Assembly: GCA_035515475.1 (NCBI GenBank)
Contig: DATJBF010000064.1
Span: 1 to 6,899 of the forward strand
Length of the DNA: 6,899 bases
Direction of reading: 5' to 3'
Origin: DATJBF01 sp035515475
GTDB taxonomy: Bacteria > Verrucomicrobiota > Verrucomicrobiia > Palsa-1439
A program made the translations under genes and the position numbers. The notes under the pieces were generated by a model. It saw nothing but the letters and a program-made list of their open reading frames with translations. It had not been told where the DNA came from and searched no databases. Below are positions 1-6,004 of this stretch, one piece after another (the first letter of the stretch is position 1; each line of letters opens with the position of its first letter).

Positions 1-88
1 GCGCGACTGGTGGGTGCAATTGGTCGAGAAACTCAACAGTGCGCTGCCGCCGTTGAACTGCAATGCAGTTGAGTGGTCGCCGGTCTGA
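1..88 (+). CDS. Possible C-terminal end of an unidentified protein (partial)
   Basis: From base 2 a plus-strand frame runs to a TGA at 86-88 and encodes 28 residues, beginning RDWWVQLVEK and ending AVEWSPV. It is rich in tryptophan. About 79% of its codons end in G or C, as expected for a real gene in this GC-rich genome, whereas the neighbouring frame (stop near 70) has poor third-position GC. If real, the gene converges on tyrS with 47 bases between the stop codons. I do not recognise the family, and too little is visible to suggest a function. It could also be chance open sequence. Confidence 0.4.
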   Translation, partial: RDWWVQLVEKLNSALPPLNCNAVEWSPV

Positions 89-135
89 ACCTGGAAATCA
101 CAGTGAAAAACCACTCCTCAACTGAATCGTTCCGG

Positions 136-1299
136 CTAAGAAACCGTTAGCTTTGCGACGATCAGTTTGCCGACCTTTAGGATCATCCCATCCCGAACTG
201 CGACGCGACCTTTCTCGTCCGAGATCTTCTGTCCGTCGACCGAAACGCCACCGCCTTGAATCAGTCGACGAATCTCGCTGCGGCTCTTGAACTTGCCGGT
301 CTTCTCCACCAACTCGACGATCCAAATCTCGCCTGCGGGCACGCTCAGGCTCTCCGCCACTTCGGCGAGATCCTTCTTCGAGAACTGCTTCTCGAACTCG
401 TCCCGCGCCTGGTCGGCAGCAGCGGGGCCGTGATACTGTGCGACGATCGCCTGGGCGAGGATCTTCTTGGCTTCCATGGGATGCCCCTCGGGTTTCCGCC
501 CGAGCAGCAGCGCGTACCACCGCGCCATCAGCTCGTCGCTGATGCTCATCGTCTTGCCGAACATATCTTTGGGACTGTCGTTGAGACCGATGTAGTTGCC
601 CTTGCTCTTGGACATTTTCTCGATGCCATCCAGACCTTCGAGGATTGGCAGGATCATCACGACCTGCGGTTCCTGCCCGGCATCGCGCTGCAGATCGCGG
701 CCCACGAGGTTGTTGAACGTCTGGTCCGTCCCGCCCAGTTCGACGTCGGACTTGATCATCACCGAGTCGTGGCCCTGCATCAAGGGGTACAGGAATTCGT
801 GGACACCGATCGGAACGTCCGCCTTGTATCGCTTCTCGAACGTGTCGCGTTCCATCATCCGGGCAACCGTCATCTGGCTGGCGAGACGCAGCACGTCGGC
901 CAGATTCATCTTGCCGAGCCACTCGCTGTTGCGGCGGATTTCAAGCTTGTTCGCGGCGGTATCGAGAATCTTACCGGCCTGCTCGAAGTACGTCCTGGCG
1001 TTCTTCTCGATTTGCGCCTCGCTGAGCATGGGCCGCGTCTTGTTTTGTCCCGACGGATCGCCCACGAGCGCCGTGTAATCCCCGATGATGAGGACGGCCT
1101 TGTGGCCGAGGTCTTGGAATTGACGGAGTTTGCGCAACACCACGCTGTGACCGAGGTGCAGGTCCGGCGCGGTCGGATCGCACCCGAGCTTGACGCGGAG
1201 CGGACGGTTTTGCTCCAGCTTTTTCTTGAGCTCGTCGCGGGTGACGAGCGTCTCGATGCCCTGTTCGAGCAGTTTCAGTTGTTCGTCCGCGGATTTCAT
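136..1299 (-). CDS. tyrS: Tyrosyl-tRNA synthetase
   Basis: This class I aminoacyl-tRNA synthetase activates tyrosine with ATP and loads it onto tRNA-Tyr in the cytoplasm, normally as a homodimer. With the ATG at 1297-1299 it has 387 residues, close to the usual length for the TyrZ-like bacterial form. Visible motifs are the HIGH signature as HLGH (residues 48-51), GDYTALVGDPSG (73-84), YPLMQGHD (171-178) and GGTDQTFN (189-196) of the tyrosine pocket, and KMSKS (228-232). A C-terminal S4-like RNA-binding domain spans about 325-385, with SRSEIRRLIQGGGVSVDG. The frame can be extended upstream to a TTG at 1360-1362, but those 21 extra residues look unlike the family and lack a ribosome binding site. 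The chosen ATG also lacks a clear Shine-Dalgarno sequence. The gene ends in TAG and stands alone after the two lipoprotein genes. The assignment is secure; only the start is open. Confidence 0.97.
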   Translation of the reverse strand: MKSADEQLKLLEQGIETLVTRDELKKKLEQNRPLRVKLGCDPTAPDLHLGHSVVLRKLRQFQDLGHKAVLIIGDYTALVGDPSGQNKTRPMLSEAQIEKNARTYFEQAGKILDTAANKLEIRRNSEWLGKMNLADVLRLASQMTVARMMERDTFEKRYKADVPIGVHEFLYPLMQGHDSVMIKSDVELGGTDQTFNNLVGRDLQRDAGQEPQVVMILPILEGLDGIEKMSKSKGNYIGLNDSPKDMFGKTMSISDELMARWYALLLGRKPEGHPMEAKKILAQAIVAQYHGPAAADQARDEFEKQFSKKDLAEVAESLSVPAGEIWIVELVEKTGKFKSRSEIRRLIQGGGVSVDGQKISDEKGRVAVRDGMILKVGKLIVAKLTVS

Positions 1300-1309
1300 C
1301 GGCAGGCAA

Positions 1310-1338
1310 GTTGTATCCGCGCCACGGAAGAGGGGCAA
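1310..1338 (-). promoter_or_regulatory. Candidate promoter directly upstream of tyrS
   Basis: On the minus strand TTGCCC (1333-1338) lies 17 bases before TACAAC (1310-1315). Each hexamer matches the sigma-70 consensus at 4 of 6 positions, with ideal spacing. Only 10 bases separate TACAAC from the tyrS ATG, so a transcript from here would have an almost absent leader, in keeping with the missing Shine-Dalgarno sequence. The hexamers are weak and this is inference. The same layout precedes tyrA, which raises my confidence slightly. The rest of the 183-base gap (1300-1482) shows only a 5-bp hairpin, AGGTT/AACCT at 1450-1464, with no T-run; I do not call it a terminator. Confidence 0.3.
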
Positions 1339-1482
1339 GAATGAATTGCCGGACGTTGGCAAGGAGACGTGACCGACCCGCGGCCGCCGGCGTCATCGTT
1401 GTGAACCGGAGACAGCGCGGTCGTTGGTGCGTGTGCCGCCCGTAAGTTCAGGTTCCAGCAACCTTGGCCGATTCGCGGATCG

Positions 1483-1803
1483 TCACGGTTTTGGGGGCGG
1501 CGGTTGGGTCATAATGAATAGAACCCTGGCTGGAGCCTCTTGACGATAGAACAAGACCTTTTCTTGCTTGTACTCGCCTTCTTTCACAGGGTAGGCCTTG
1601 ACGACGACCTTCCCGAGCAACCGGTGATGCTCACCCTTTTGTGGCAGCGTAACATCGAGTGGCGTATCACCCACGACATTCTCGTTCACCTCGATGCGAG
1701 CACCGGGCGGATCCGATTCGATGTGGGTGACTGTTGGGGTCGCGCATCCGACGCAGACAATGAGAGGAGCACCAATCAAGAACAGGCGTAAAGACGTTCG
1801 CAC
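1483..1803 (-). CDS. Small PEGA-domain lipoprotein, function unknown
   Basis: This 106-residue protein starts with a charged n-region (MRTSLR), a hydrophobic stretch (about 7-18) and CVGC, with Cys20 as the likely lipidated residue, so it is probably exported and anchored in a membrane. The -3 position is cysteine instead of the usual leucine, a loose lipobox. Residues about 25-55 (THIESDPPGARIEVN, then VVGDTPLDVTLP) fit the PEGA pattern, a small beta module common in surface lipoproteins and in extracellular parts of signalling proteins. The end is proline-rich (PPPPKP). The start is GTG at 1801-1803, supported by a perfect AGGAGG at 1809-1814, five bases upstream. It follows the other lipoprotein gene by 56 bases and is probably co-transcribed with it. 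No enzymatic function is evident. Confidence 0.8.
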   Translation of the reverse strand: MRTSLRLFLIGAPLIVCVGCATPTVTHIESDPPGARIEVNENVVGDTPLDVTLPQKGEHHRLLGKVVVKAYPVKEGEYKQEKVLFYRQEAPARVLFIMTQPPPPKP

Positions 1804-1859
1804 GAAATCCTCCTACTTGTTTGCCGATGACTGTTTGCCGTCTCCTGCAGTGGGGATGG

Positions 1860-2309
1860 TCATTCCTTGGATTCTCTCGGTTTTGGCGGCGCGCATTTGC
1901 GCAGGTCATGCAGTCCATCTTCCTCGGAAAGTTCATTCAGCTGGCTGCGGAAGTTCACCCAGCCCGCGCTCAGCTTCTCCAAGATGTAATAGACGTGCCC
2001 GGCTTCGGCGTCGATCTCGACATGCGCTTTATTGTCGGAGTTATCGCGCACTTCCGTCACACCGGGGTCGCGTTCCCAGCACAAGTAGCTTTCTCCTGAA
2101 GTTAGACCGACTTTCTTGTCACCATCGTACACCCGCATTTTAAAGGTCATCCCGTAGGACGAAGGCCTGAGCACATAAATCCGCGCCTTCTGCGGGTCGT
2201 CGATCTTCTTGGTCATATCGGGAATGGGCGCGAATTGCGAGGACGAGGCACAACCTACGCACAACACGAGCGCCAATGGCGCCAGCCGGCGAACGAGCTT
2301 CGAATTCAT
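1860..2309 (-). CDS. DUF2846-like lipoprotein, function unknown
   Basis: This 149-residue protein has a typical lipoprotein signal: MNSKLVRR, a hydrophobic core (about 9-18) and CVGC with Cys20 as the expected lipidation site, the same layout as its downstream neighbour. The mature part (KARIYVLRP at about 42-50, YDGDKKVGL, SYLCWERDPG, then a strand ending AGHVYYIL) matches the pattern I know from DUF2846 proteins, small beta-rich envelope lipoproteins of unknown role. The C-terminus is charged (ending PPKPRESKE) and probably disordered. The ATG at 2307-2309 has AGGA seven bases upstream (2317-2320). The gene is first of a likely two-gene unit driven by the promoter at 2460-2489, with a leader of about 140 bases. 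The family assignment is from pattern memory; its being a lipoprotein is better supported than its domain name. Confidence 0.8.
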   Translation of the reverse strand: MNSKLVRRLAPLALVLCVGCASSSQFAPIPDMTKKIDDPQKARIYVLRPSSYGMTFKMRVYDGDKKVGLTSGESYLCWERDPGVTEVRDNSDNKAHVEIDAEAGHVYYILEKLSAGWVNFRSQLNELSEEDGLHDLRKCAPPKPRESKE

Positions 2310-2459
2310 GAGATGGTCCTAACTGTTAGACTTCAGGTTTGGGCTGGCATCGGCTGCTTCCTTGGTTCCGACGCTTTTGTCCGTTGGCACACTACGCAGT
2401 GTTTCTCCTTTCCACTGCGACCTCTGATCGTTTCTCCCAGCCACCGAAGAACAAGGGGG

Positions 2460-2489
2460 TTTATAGAACGGCGCCGTTTAACGGGTCAA
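2460..2489 (-). promoter_or_regulatory. Sigma-70-type promoter with palindromic spacer, facing the lipoprotein genes
   Basis: The minus strand carries TTGACC (2484-2489), an 18-base spacer and TATAAA (2460-2465). Each hexamer matches the consensus at 5 of 6 positions, which is uncommon by chance in GC-rich DNA. The spacer contains the perfect 12-base palindrome AACGGCGCCGTT (2467-2478), placed where a dimeric repressor or MerR-type regulator would bind. Transcription would begin near 2452 and reach the DUF2846-like gene after about 140 bases. A terminator-like hairpin lies just upstream at 2500-2514. Promoter and operator are inferred from sequence only. Confidence 0.55.
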
Positions 2490-2514
2490 ACCGAAAGAAC
2501 TGCCGGGGCGGCAG
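2490..2514 (-). terminator. Terminator-like hairpin just upstream of the lipoprotein promoter
   Basis: On the minus strand CTGCCG-CCC-CGGCAG (2500-2514) forms a perfect 6-bp GC-rich stem with a 3-base loop. It is followed by TTCTTTCGGTTT, a broken T-rich tail that runs into the -35 box. It could stop transcription coming from rpsA before the lipoprotein promoter. The tight loop and the interrupted T-run make this only moderately convincing. Confidence 0.35.
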
Positions 2515-2579
2515 ACGTGACCACCCCGCGAGTGAGAGGAGACGACTGCGACGTGGGGCAACTGAATAGGCGGAAGCGG

Positions 2580-2591
2580 CCCGCCGGCGGG
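2580..2591. repeat. GC-rich palindrome of the hairpin array after rpsA
   Basis: CCCGCC/GGCGGG is a perfect 12-base palindrome. On the minus strand it is preceded by CGTAGGCGT, so it shares the GTAG-before-hairpin layout of the other two units (2615-2633 and 2669-2690). It probably belongs to a short interspersed hairpin family; no coding potential is seen. Confidence 0.4.
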
Positions 2592-2614
2592 ACGCCTACG
2601 CCACTCGGAACGAC

Positions 2615-2633
2615 GGCAAACAGGATGTTTGCC
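2615..2633. repeat. Short hairpin repeat unit (7-bp stem, 5-base loop)
   Basis: GGCAAAC-AGGAT-GTTTGCC is a perfect 7-bp inverted repeat followed by CTACA on the plus strand (TGTAG before the hairpin on the minus strand). Stem-GGA-stem-CTAC units like this resemble scattered intergenic hairpins I recall from Verrucomicrobiota genomes, a memory-based comparison. It is not followed by a T-run, so it is probably a repeat and not a terminator. Confidence 0.5.
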
Positions 2634-2668
2634 CTACAATCAACTGCCAGAGTGACAGGCGAAATGAT

Positions 2669-2690
2669 CGTCCCGAAAACCTTCGGGACG
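2669..2690 (-). terminator. Strong hairpin 30 bases after rpsA, possible terminator or repeat unit
   Basis: CGTCCCGAA-AACC-TTCGGGACG is a perfect 9-bp stem with a 4-base loop. It lies 29 bases beyond the rpsA stop, where an end-of-operon signal is expected. The minus-strand sequence after it is ATCATTT, a poor T-tract, so intrinsic termination would be weak. The hairpin is also preceded by TGTAG on the minus strand like the units at 2615 and 2580, so it may be a repeat unit that also protects the 3' end of the rpsA message. Confidence 0.45.
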
Positions 2691-2719
2691 CCGCTACACC
2701 AATTCCCTCAAGAATTTTC

Positions 2720-4387
2720 TTACTGGTTCTTTTCTTCCTCGGCCTGCTCGAAAGCGTGCTCGAGGTCGACGATGGCTTCGCCGGGCTTGAGTGCGGCCTC
2801 GAATTGTTCTTTCTCGGCTTCGAGTTGTTCGGGGCCGTAGTCGGCCGCCTTGATGCTCAGACCGATGCGCCGCTCGGACGGATCGACCTTGATCACGCGC
2901 GCGGTGACTTCGTCGCCCACCTTGAGCACGTTCTTGATCTTGTCGATCCGTTCTTCGCTGATCTGGGAAATGTGAACGAGGCCTTCAAGTTTGTCGGGCA
3001 GTTCGACGAACGCGCCAAACGACGCGAGCTTCACCACTTTGCCTTTTACCAGGTCGCCCATCTTGTAGCGTTTGTCGATGCTCCGCCACGGGTCGTCCTC
3101 GAGTTGCTTCAAGCCGAGCGAAATCCGCTGGTTGGCGGCGTCCACTTCGAGCACGATGGCGTCGACCATCTGCCCCTTCTTCAACAACTCGGACGGATTG
3201 GTGATCTTGCGCGACCACGACATGTCGGAGATGTGGGCCATGCCGTCGATGCCTTCTTCCACCTCGATGAACGCCCCGAAATTGGTGAGGTTGCGGACCT
3301 TGCCGGTGATGCGCGTGCCGGGCGGGTATTTCTTGGGGATTTGCGACCACGGGTTCGCTTCGAGTTGCCGGACGCCGAGGGAGATCTTCTGCTCCTCGCG
3401 TTTGATCTCCAGCACGACCGTGTCGATTTCCTCGCCGACCTTCAGCACGTCGGAAACGCGGGCAATGCGCTTGGTCCACGACAACTCGGAGACGTGCACC
3501 ATGCCCTCGACGCCGTCCTCCAATTGCACGAACGCGCCGTAGGGCACGACGCTGACGACTTTGCCGCGGGCTTTGCTGCCGACGGGATACTTCACCTCCA
3601 CGTTGTCCCACGGATTGCGGTTCTTCTGCTTGAGCCCGAGCGAAACCCGCTCCTTCTCGCGGTCGACTTCGAGGATCATCACTTCGATGGTGTCGCCCAC
3701 CTTGAGCAGTTCGCTCGGATGCGCGATCCGGCCCCAGCTCATGTCGGTGATGTGCAGCAGGCCATCGAGTCCGTCGAGATCGATGAACGCGCCGAAGTCG
3801 GTCAGGTTCTTGACCATGCCCGAGCGGATCTGGCCGACCTGCATGCCCGACAACAGCGTGCGGCGTTTGTCTTCGCGTTCCTGCTCGATCAATTCGCGGC
3901 GCGACAGGACGATGTTGTGGCGTTCCTGGTTGATCTTGACGACTTTGAACTTGAAAGTTTTGCCGAGGAGTTCGTCGAGGTTGCGGGGCGGGATGACGTC
4001 GATTTGCGAGGCGGGCAGAAACGCGTCCACGCCGATGTTCACCATCAGGCCGCCCTTGACCTTGCTCCGCACCTTGCCTTCGATGGTGCCGCCCTCGGTG
4101 CAAATGCTCACGATCCGGTCCCAATTCTTCTTTTGCTCGGCGCGAGCGTACGACAGCACGACCATCCCGTCATCGTCTTCGAGGCGCTCCAAGAGCACTT
4201 CGATCTCGTCGCCGGCTTTCAACGCCTCCGGCTCATCAAATTCCGAGAGCGGGATGATGCCCTCGGACTTGTAACTGATATCCACCAACACTTCGTTCGG
4301 GCGCACTTCGAGAATGCGTCCTTTGACCAGCATTCCCTCGGTAAATTCCTTCACCTCGGAAAAGAGCTTCTCCATTGAATTCGACAT
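2720..4387 (-). CDS. rpsA: 30S ribosomal protein S1
   Basis: S1 binds single-stranded mRNA on the small ribosomal subunit and helps unfold and dock messages for initiation, especially those with weak Shine-Dalgarno sites. The 555-residue product has the full six-domain architecture (E. coli S1 is 557). S1 modules lie at about 17-83, 99-165, 184-254, 269-341, 356-428 and 443-514. The last four are most alike, each carrying a GAF[IV] strand and a VHIS/LHIT/AHIS segment, and three of the four end in SLG. The first two, more divergent modules are the ribosome-docking ones in other bacteria. A Glu-rich tail (about 515-555) ends the protein. The ATG at 4385-4387 is the first possible start, because an in-frame TAA lies four codons upstream. 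An AGGAG sits 13 bases before it, longer than ideal. It follows plsC by 116 bases and ends the cluster. Confidence 0.98.
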   Translation of the reverse strand: MSNSMEKLFSEVKEFTEGMLVKGRILEVRPNEVLVDISYKSEGIIPLSEFDEPEALKAGDEIEVLLERLEDDDGMVVLSYARAEQKKNWDRIVSICTEGGTIEGKVRSKVKGGLMVNIGVDAFLPASQIDVIPPRNLDELLGKTFKFKVVKINQERHNIVLSRRELIEQEREDKRRTLLSGMQVGQIRSGMVKNLTDFGAFIDLDGLDGLLHITDMSWGRIAHPSELLKVGDTIEVMILEVDREKERVSLGLKQKNRNPWDNVEVKYPVGSKARGKVVSVVPYGAFVQLEDGVEGMVHVSELSWTKRIARVSDVLKVGEEIDTVVLEIKREEQKISLGVRQLEANPWSQIPKKYPPGTRITGKVRNLTNFGAFIEVEEGIDGMAHISDMSWSRKITNPSELLKKGQMVDAIVLEVDAANQRISLGLKQLEDDPWRSIDKRYKMGDLVKGKVVKLASFGAFVELPDKLEGLVHISQISEERIDKIKNVLKVGDEVTARVIKVDPSERRIGLSIKAADYGPEQLEAEKEQFEAALKPGEAIVDLEHAFEQAEEEKNQ

Positions 4388-4400
4388 TCGAGTGATTTAT

Positions 4401-4417
4401 CTCCTGCCTTTGGCAAG
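4401..4417 (-). promoter_or_regulatory. Leader hairpin overlapping the rpsA ribosome binding site
   Basis: On the minus strand CTTGCC (4412-4417), loop AAA and GGCAGG (4403-4408) can form a 6-bp stem with one G-U pair. Its 3' arm includes the AGG of the Shine-Dalgarno AGGAG (4401-4405). Ribosomal protein S1 is known to repress its own translation in E. coli, so a structure at this spot could matter, but the stem is short and the regulatory role is inference. Confidence 0.3.
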
Positions 4418-4452
4418 CACGACTCTGGTGCGGTAGCTGAAAAGGCGAGGGA

Positions 4453-4481
4453 ACTATGGAGCAGCCCGCCGGCATTAGCAA
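4453..4481 (-). promoter_or_regulatory. Weak candidate promoter for rpsA
   Basis: In the 116-base plsC-rpsA gap the minus strand shows TTGCTA (4476-4481), 17 bases, then CATAGT (4453-4458), each 4 of 6 matches to sigma-70 consensus. The spacing is ideal but the boxes are weak. A separate rpsA promoter would be sensible given how much S1 a cell needs. This could be chance. Confidence 0.25.
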
Positions 4482-4503
4482 GCCCTTTTTGGCCGACCGA
4501 AGC

Positions 4504-5139
4504 CTACTCGGGCCGCGGCTCCAAGGCCGCAATCCGCCGCATGATCTCCCGTCCGATGTCGAGATAAACCGCCTTTTGGTCGTCGCCGTGCCGTTGGTCG
4601 AAATCGGCGGGCAGTGGATACGTGAACGGCTCACCGAATTTGATCTCGATGCGCGCCGGTCGGGGCAGTCTCGACCCGCGGGGCAGGGCCCGGTCCGTGC
4701 CGAAGATGCGCAGGGGGACAATGGGAACCTTCGCCCGAGCCACGATCATGCCGACGCCGGCGCGCGGCTCCTGCAAGCGGCCGTCCGGGCTGCGTGTCCC
4801 TTCAGGAAACATCAACACCGCCTTGCCTTCGCCGAGGAGGCGCAGGACGGCGCGCATCGCGCCGAGGTCCCCGCGGTCGCGGCTGATGGGCACGCAATTC
4901 CAGCTTCGCAGAATCGCGCCCGCCAGCGGATTGCGGAACAACGTATCGCGGGCCATGAAAAACGCCTCGCGTTTGCAGGCGAGACCGAAGAACGGCGGAT
5001 CGAGAAAGCTGACGTGATTGCCGGCGAGAAGGACGGCTCCCTCATCCGGCAACCGCCGGGCATTGTAGATCCGACCGCGATGATAGACCCGGAAATAGAC
5101 CCGGTACAAGAATCGGCAGAACCGATACCACGGGTGCAT
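4504..5139 (-). CDS. plsC: 1-acyl-sn-glycerol-3-phosphate acyltransferase (PlsC-type)
   Basis: This enzyme probably adds the second acyl chain to lysophosphatidic acid to make phosphatidic acid, at the inner face of the cytoplasmic membrane. The 211-residue product has the acyltransferase blocks in order: catalytic NHVSFLD (41-47, His42 and Asp47), VPISRDRG (83-90), FPEGTRS (111-117) and VPIVPLRIFG (138-147). The N-terminus (MHPWYRFCRFLYRVYF) is aromatic and basic and could contact the membrane. The frame stays open upstream into cmk as far as 5343, but those residues are encoded by the fold-back repeat and by antiphase cmk sequence, so I start at the ATG at 5137-5139. No Shine-Dalgarno sequence precedes it; the repeat abuts the start. 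It lies 94 bases after cmk and 116 before rpsA. The exact acyl acceptor is inferred from the family. Confidence 0.93.
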   Translation of the reverse strand: MHPWYRFCRFLYRVYFRVYHRGRIYNARRLPDEGAVLLAGNHVSFLDPPFFGLACKREAFFMARDTLFRNPLAGAILRSWNCVPISRDRGDLGAMRAVLRLLGEGKAVLMFPEGTRSPDGRLQEPRAGVGMIVARAKVPIVPLRIFGTDRALPRGSRLPRPARIEIKFGEPFTYPLPADFDQRHGDDQKAVYLDIGREIMRRIAALEPRPE

Positions 5140-5140
5140 C

Positions 5141-5283
5141 AGAATAAATCCGAAATCCGAATGTCGAAACCCGAAACCAACGTGGAATTCGAATCGGGAA
5201 AACCTGCGGATCTCGAACAGTTCTGGGCGTTGATCATTCGGGTTTCTTTCGAATTTCGGAATTCGAATTTCGAATTTCCGTGG
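5141..5283. repeat. Fold-back interspersed repeat (about 140 bp) between cmk and plsC
   Basis: Both ends carry the same words in opposite orientation. The left arm (5149-5182, plus) reads TCCGAAATCCGAA, then GAAACCCGAA, then CCAACG. The complement of the right arm (5228-5260) reads TCCGAAATTCGAA, AGAAACCCGAA, then TCAACG. Outside the right arm are further TTCGAATTT units to about 5280. The composition is clearly more AT-rich than the flanking genes. No transposase or obvious target duplication is seen. I recall similar TTCGAATTTCGG-rich repeats scattered through Verrucomicrobiota and planctomycete genomes, but have not searched. The right arm lies inside the cmk reading frame. Confidence 0.75.
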
Positions 5284-5971
5284 CGCTGCCGCGTCGCAGG
5301 CCCTGTTGCCGGATGTGGTCGACGATGATCTTCGCGGTCTCATCCGCCGTCAGGTTCGAGTTGTCGACCACGGTGGCGCCGAGGGCGATTTGGAGGGGAG
5401 ACACGCTGCGGCCCGAGTCTTTCTTGTCGCGCTGTTGGATGGACTGGGCGACGCCCTCTTGCGTGGCCTGGATTTGCATCGCTTCCAGGTCGCGTTTGCG
5501 GCGTTGGGCGCGCACGTCGGGTTTGGCTTCGAGGTAAAACTTGAAGGGCGTATCGGGGAACACCACGGTGCCGATGTCGCGTCCTTCCATGACGAGGCTG
5601 CCAAACTTGGTCAGCGAGCGCTGGTGTTGAACGAGAACCTGGCGCACTTCGGGGATGGCAGCGATGGTGGAAACCTTCTCCGCGACGTGCGGCTGGCGGA
5701 TCTTGGCGCCGGGATAAACCCCGTCGATGAGCATCCGGACCTCGCCGTTCACCAACTCGAAGTCGATCTGGATGCGGTGCATCAACGCGATCACCGCGAT
5801 CGTGTCGTCCACGTCGACTTTGTCCTCGAGCGCCTTCCAGGTGATTGACCGATACATCGCCCCGGTGTCCACGTAATTGAAGCCGAGGATCTTCGCGGCG
5901 GCGCGCGATACCGTGCTTTTGCCGCTGGCGGCCGGGCCGTCCACGGCGACCACTGTGACGTTCTCGCTCAT
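5234..5971 (-). CDS. cmk: (d)CMP kinase (cytidylate kinase)
   Basis: It phosphorylates CMP and dCMP to the diphosphates with ATP, recycling cytidine nucleotides for RNA, DNA and CDP-activated lipids. The 245-residue product shows the P-loop GPAASGKST (12-20), DTGAMYR (35-41), the NMP-binding insert (about 60-115), MEGRDIGTVVFPD (128-140), FYLEAKPDVRAQRR (145-158) and the lid RDKKDSGRSVSPL (181-193). The fold should finish near IVDHIRQQG (216-224). The last 15 or so residues (from TEIRNSNSEI to the end) are read from the interspersed repeat and make the protein longer than the usual 220-230. The ATG at 5969-5971 is 33 bases after tyrA; only a weak AGG lies upstream, about 11 bases away. Its place between tyrA and plsC/rpsA is typical of the family. 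Confidence 0.97.
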   Translation of the reverse strand: MSENVTVVAVDGPAASGKSTVSRAAAKILGFNYVDTGAMYRSITWKALEDKVDVDDTIAVIALMHRIQIDFELVNGEVRMLIDGVYPGAKIRQPHVAEKVSTIAAIPEVRQVLVQHQRSLTKFGSLVMEGRDIGTVVFPDTPFKFYLEAKPDVRAQRRKRDLEAMQIQATQEGVAQSIQQRDKKDSGRSVSPLQIALGATVVDNSNLTADETAKIIVDHIRQQGLRRGSATEIRNSNSEIRKKPE

Positions 5972-6004
5972 CGTTTCGCGGGCCTCATCGGGACTGGATT
6001 ATCT

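Larger units (their letters stand above)
2310..2719. other. 410-base non-coding region between rpsA and the lipoprotein genes
   Basis: No convincing gene is seen on either strand; the open frames across it lack family features and ribosome binding sites. From the rpsA side it holds three hairpins with GTAG/CTAC flanks (2580-2690), a terminator-like hairpin (2500-2514), the lipoprotein promoter with its palindrome (2460-2489), and about 140 bases of leader. The leader includes an isolated AAGGAG at about 2405-2410 that has no good start codon at normal spacing. Confidence 0.7.

Noticed and set aside
56..70. Hairpin AACTGC-AAT-GCAGTT near the left edge as terminator
   Set aside because: It lies before the stop of the possible plus-strand gene and has no T-run after it, so it is probably chance.
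98..922. Open frame of 274 codons on the minus strand overlapping tyrS
   Set aside because: Arg/Gly/Asp-rich shadow in another frame of tyrS; no motif and no start signal.
256..1344. Open frame of 362 codons on the plus strand opposite tyrS
   Set aside because: Antisense shadow of tyrS with skewed composition and no family features.
1363..1482. T-box or other riboswitch upstream of tyrS
   Set aside because: No T-box core sequence or large conserved stem is seen, and the best promoter candidate is too close to the ATG to leave room for a leader.
2333..2392. Possible 19-residue leader peptide (GTG start) in the leader of the lipoprotein genes
   Set aside because: The AAGGAG before it is 12 bases or more from the GTG, there is no run of a regulatory amino acid, and no attenuator structure is visible.
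2756..4378. Very long open frame (540 codons) on the plus strand opposite rpsA
   Set aside because: It mirrors rpsA codon for codon in a GC-rich gene. The protein is biased to Asp, His, Leu and Val with no recognisable domain, and rpsA on the other strand is unmistakable.
5140..5343. Extended N-terminus for plsC reaching into cmk
   Set aside because: The extra 68 residues come from the repeat and antiphase cmk sequence (runs such as FEIRIPKFE). The acyltransferase family normally starts near the ATG at 5139.
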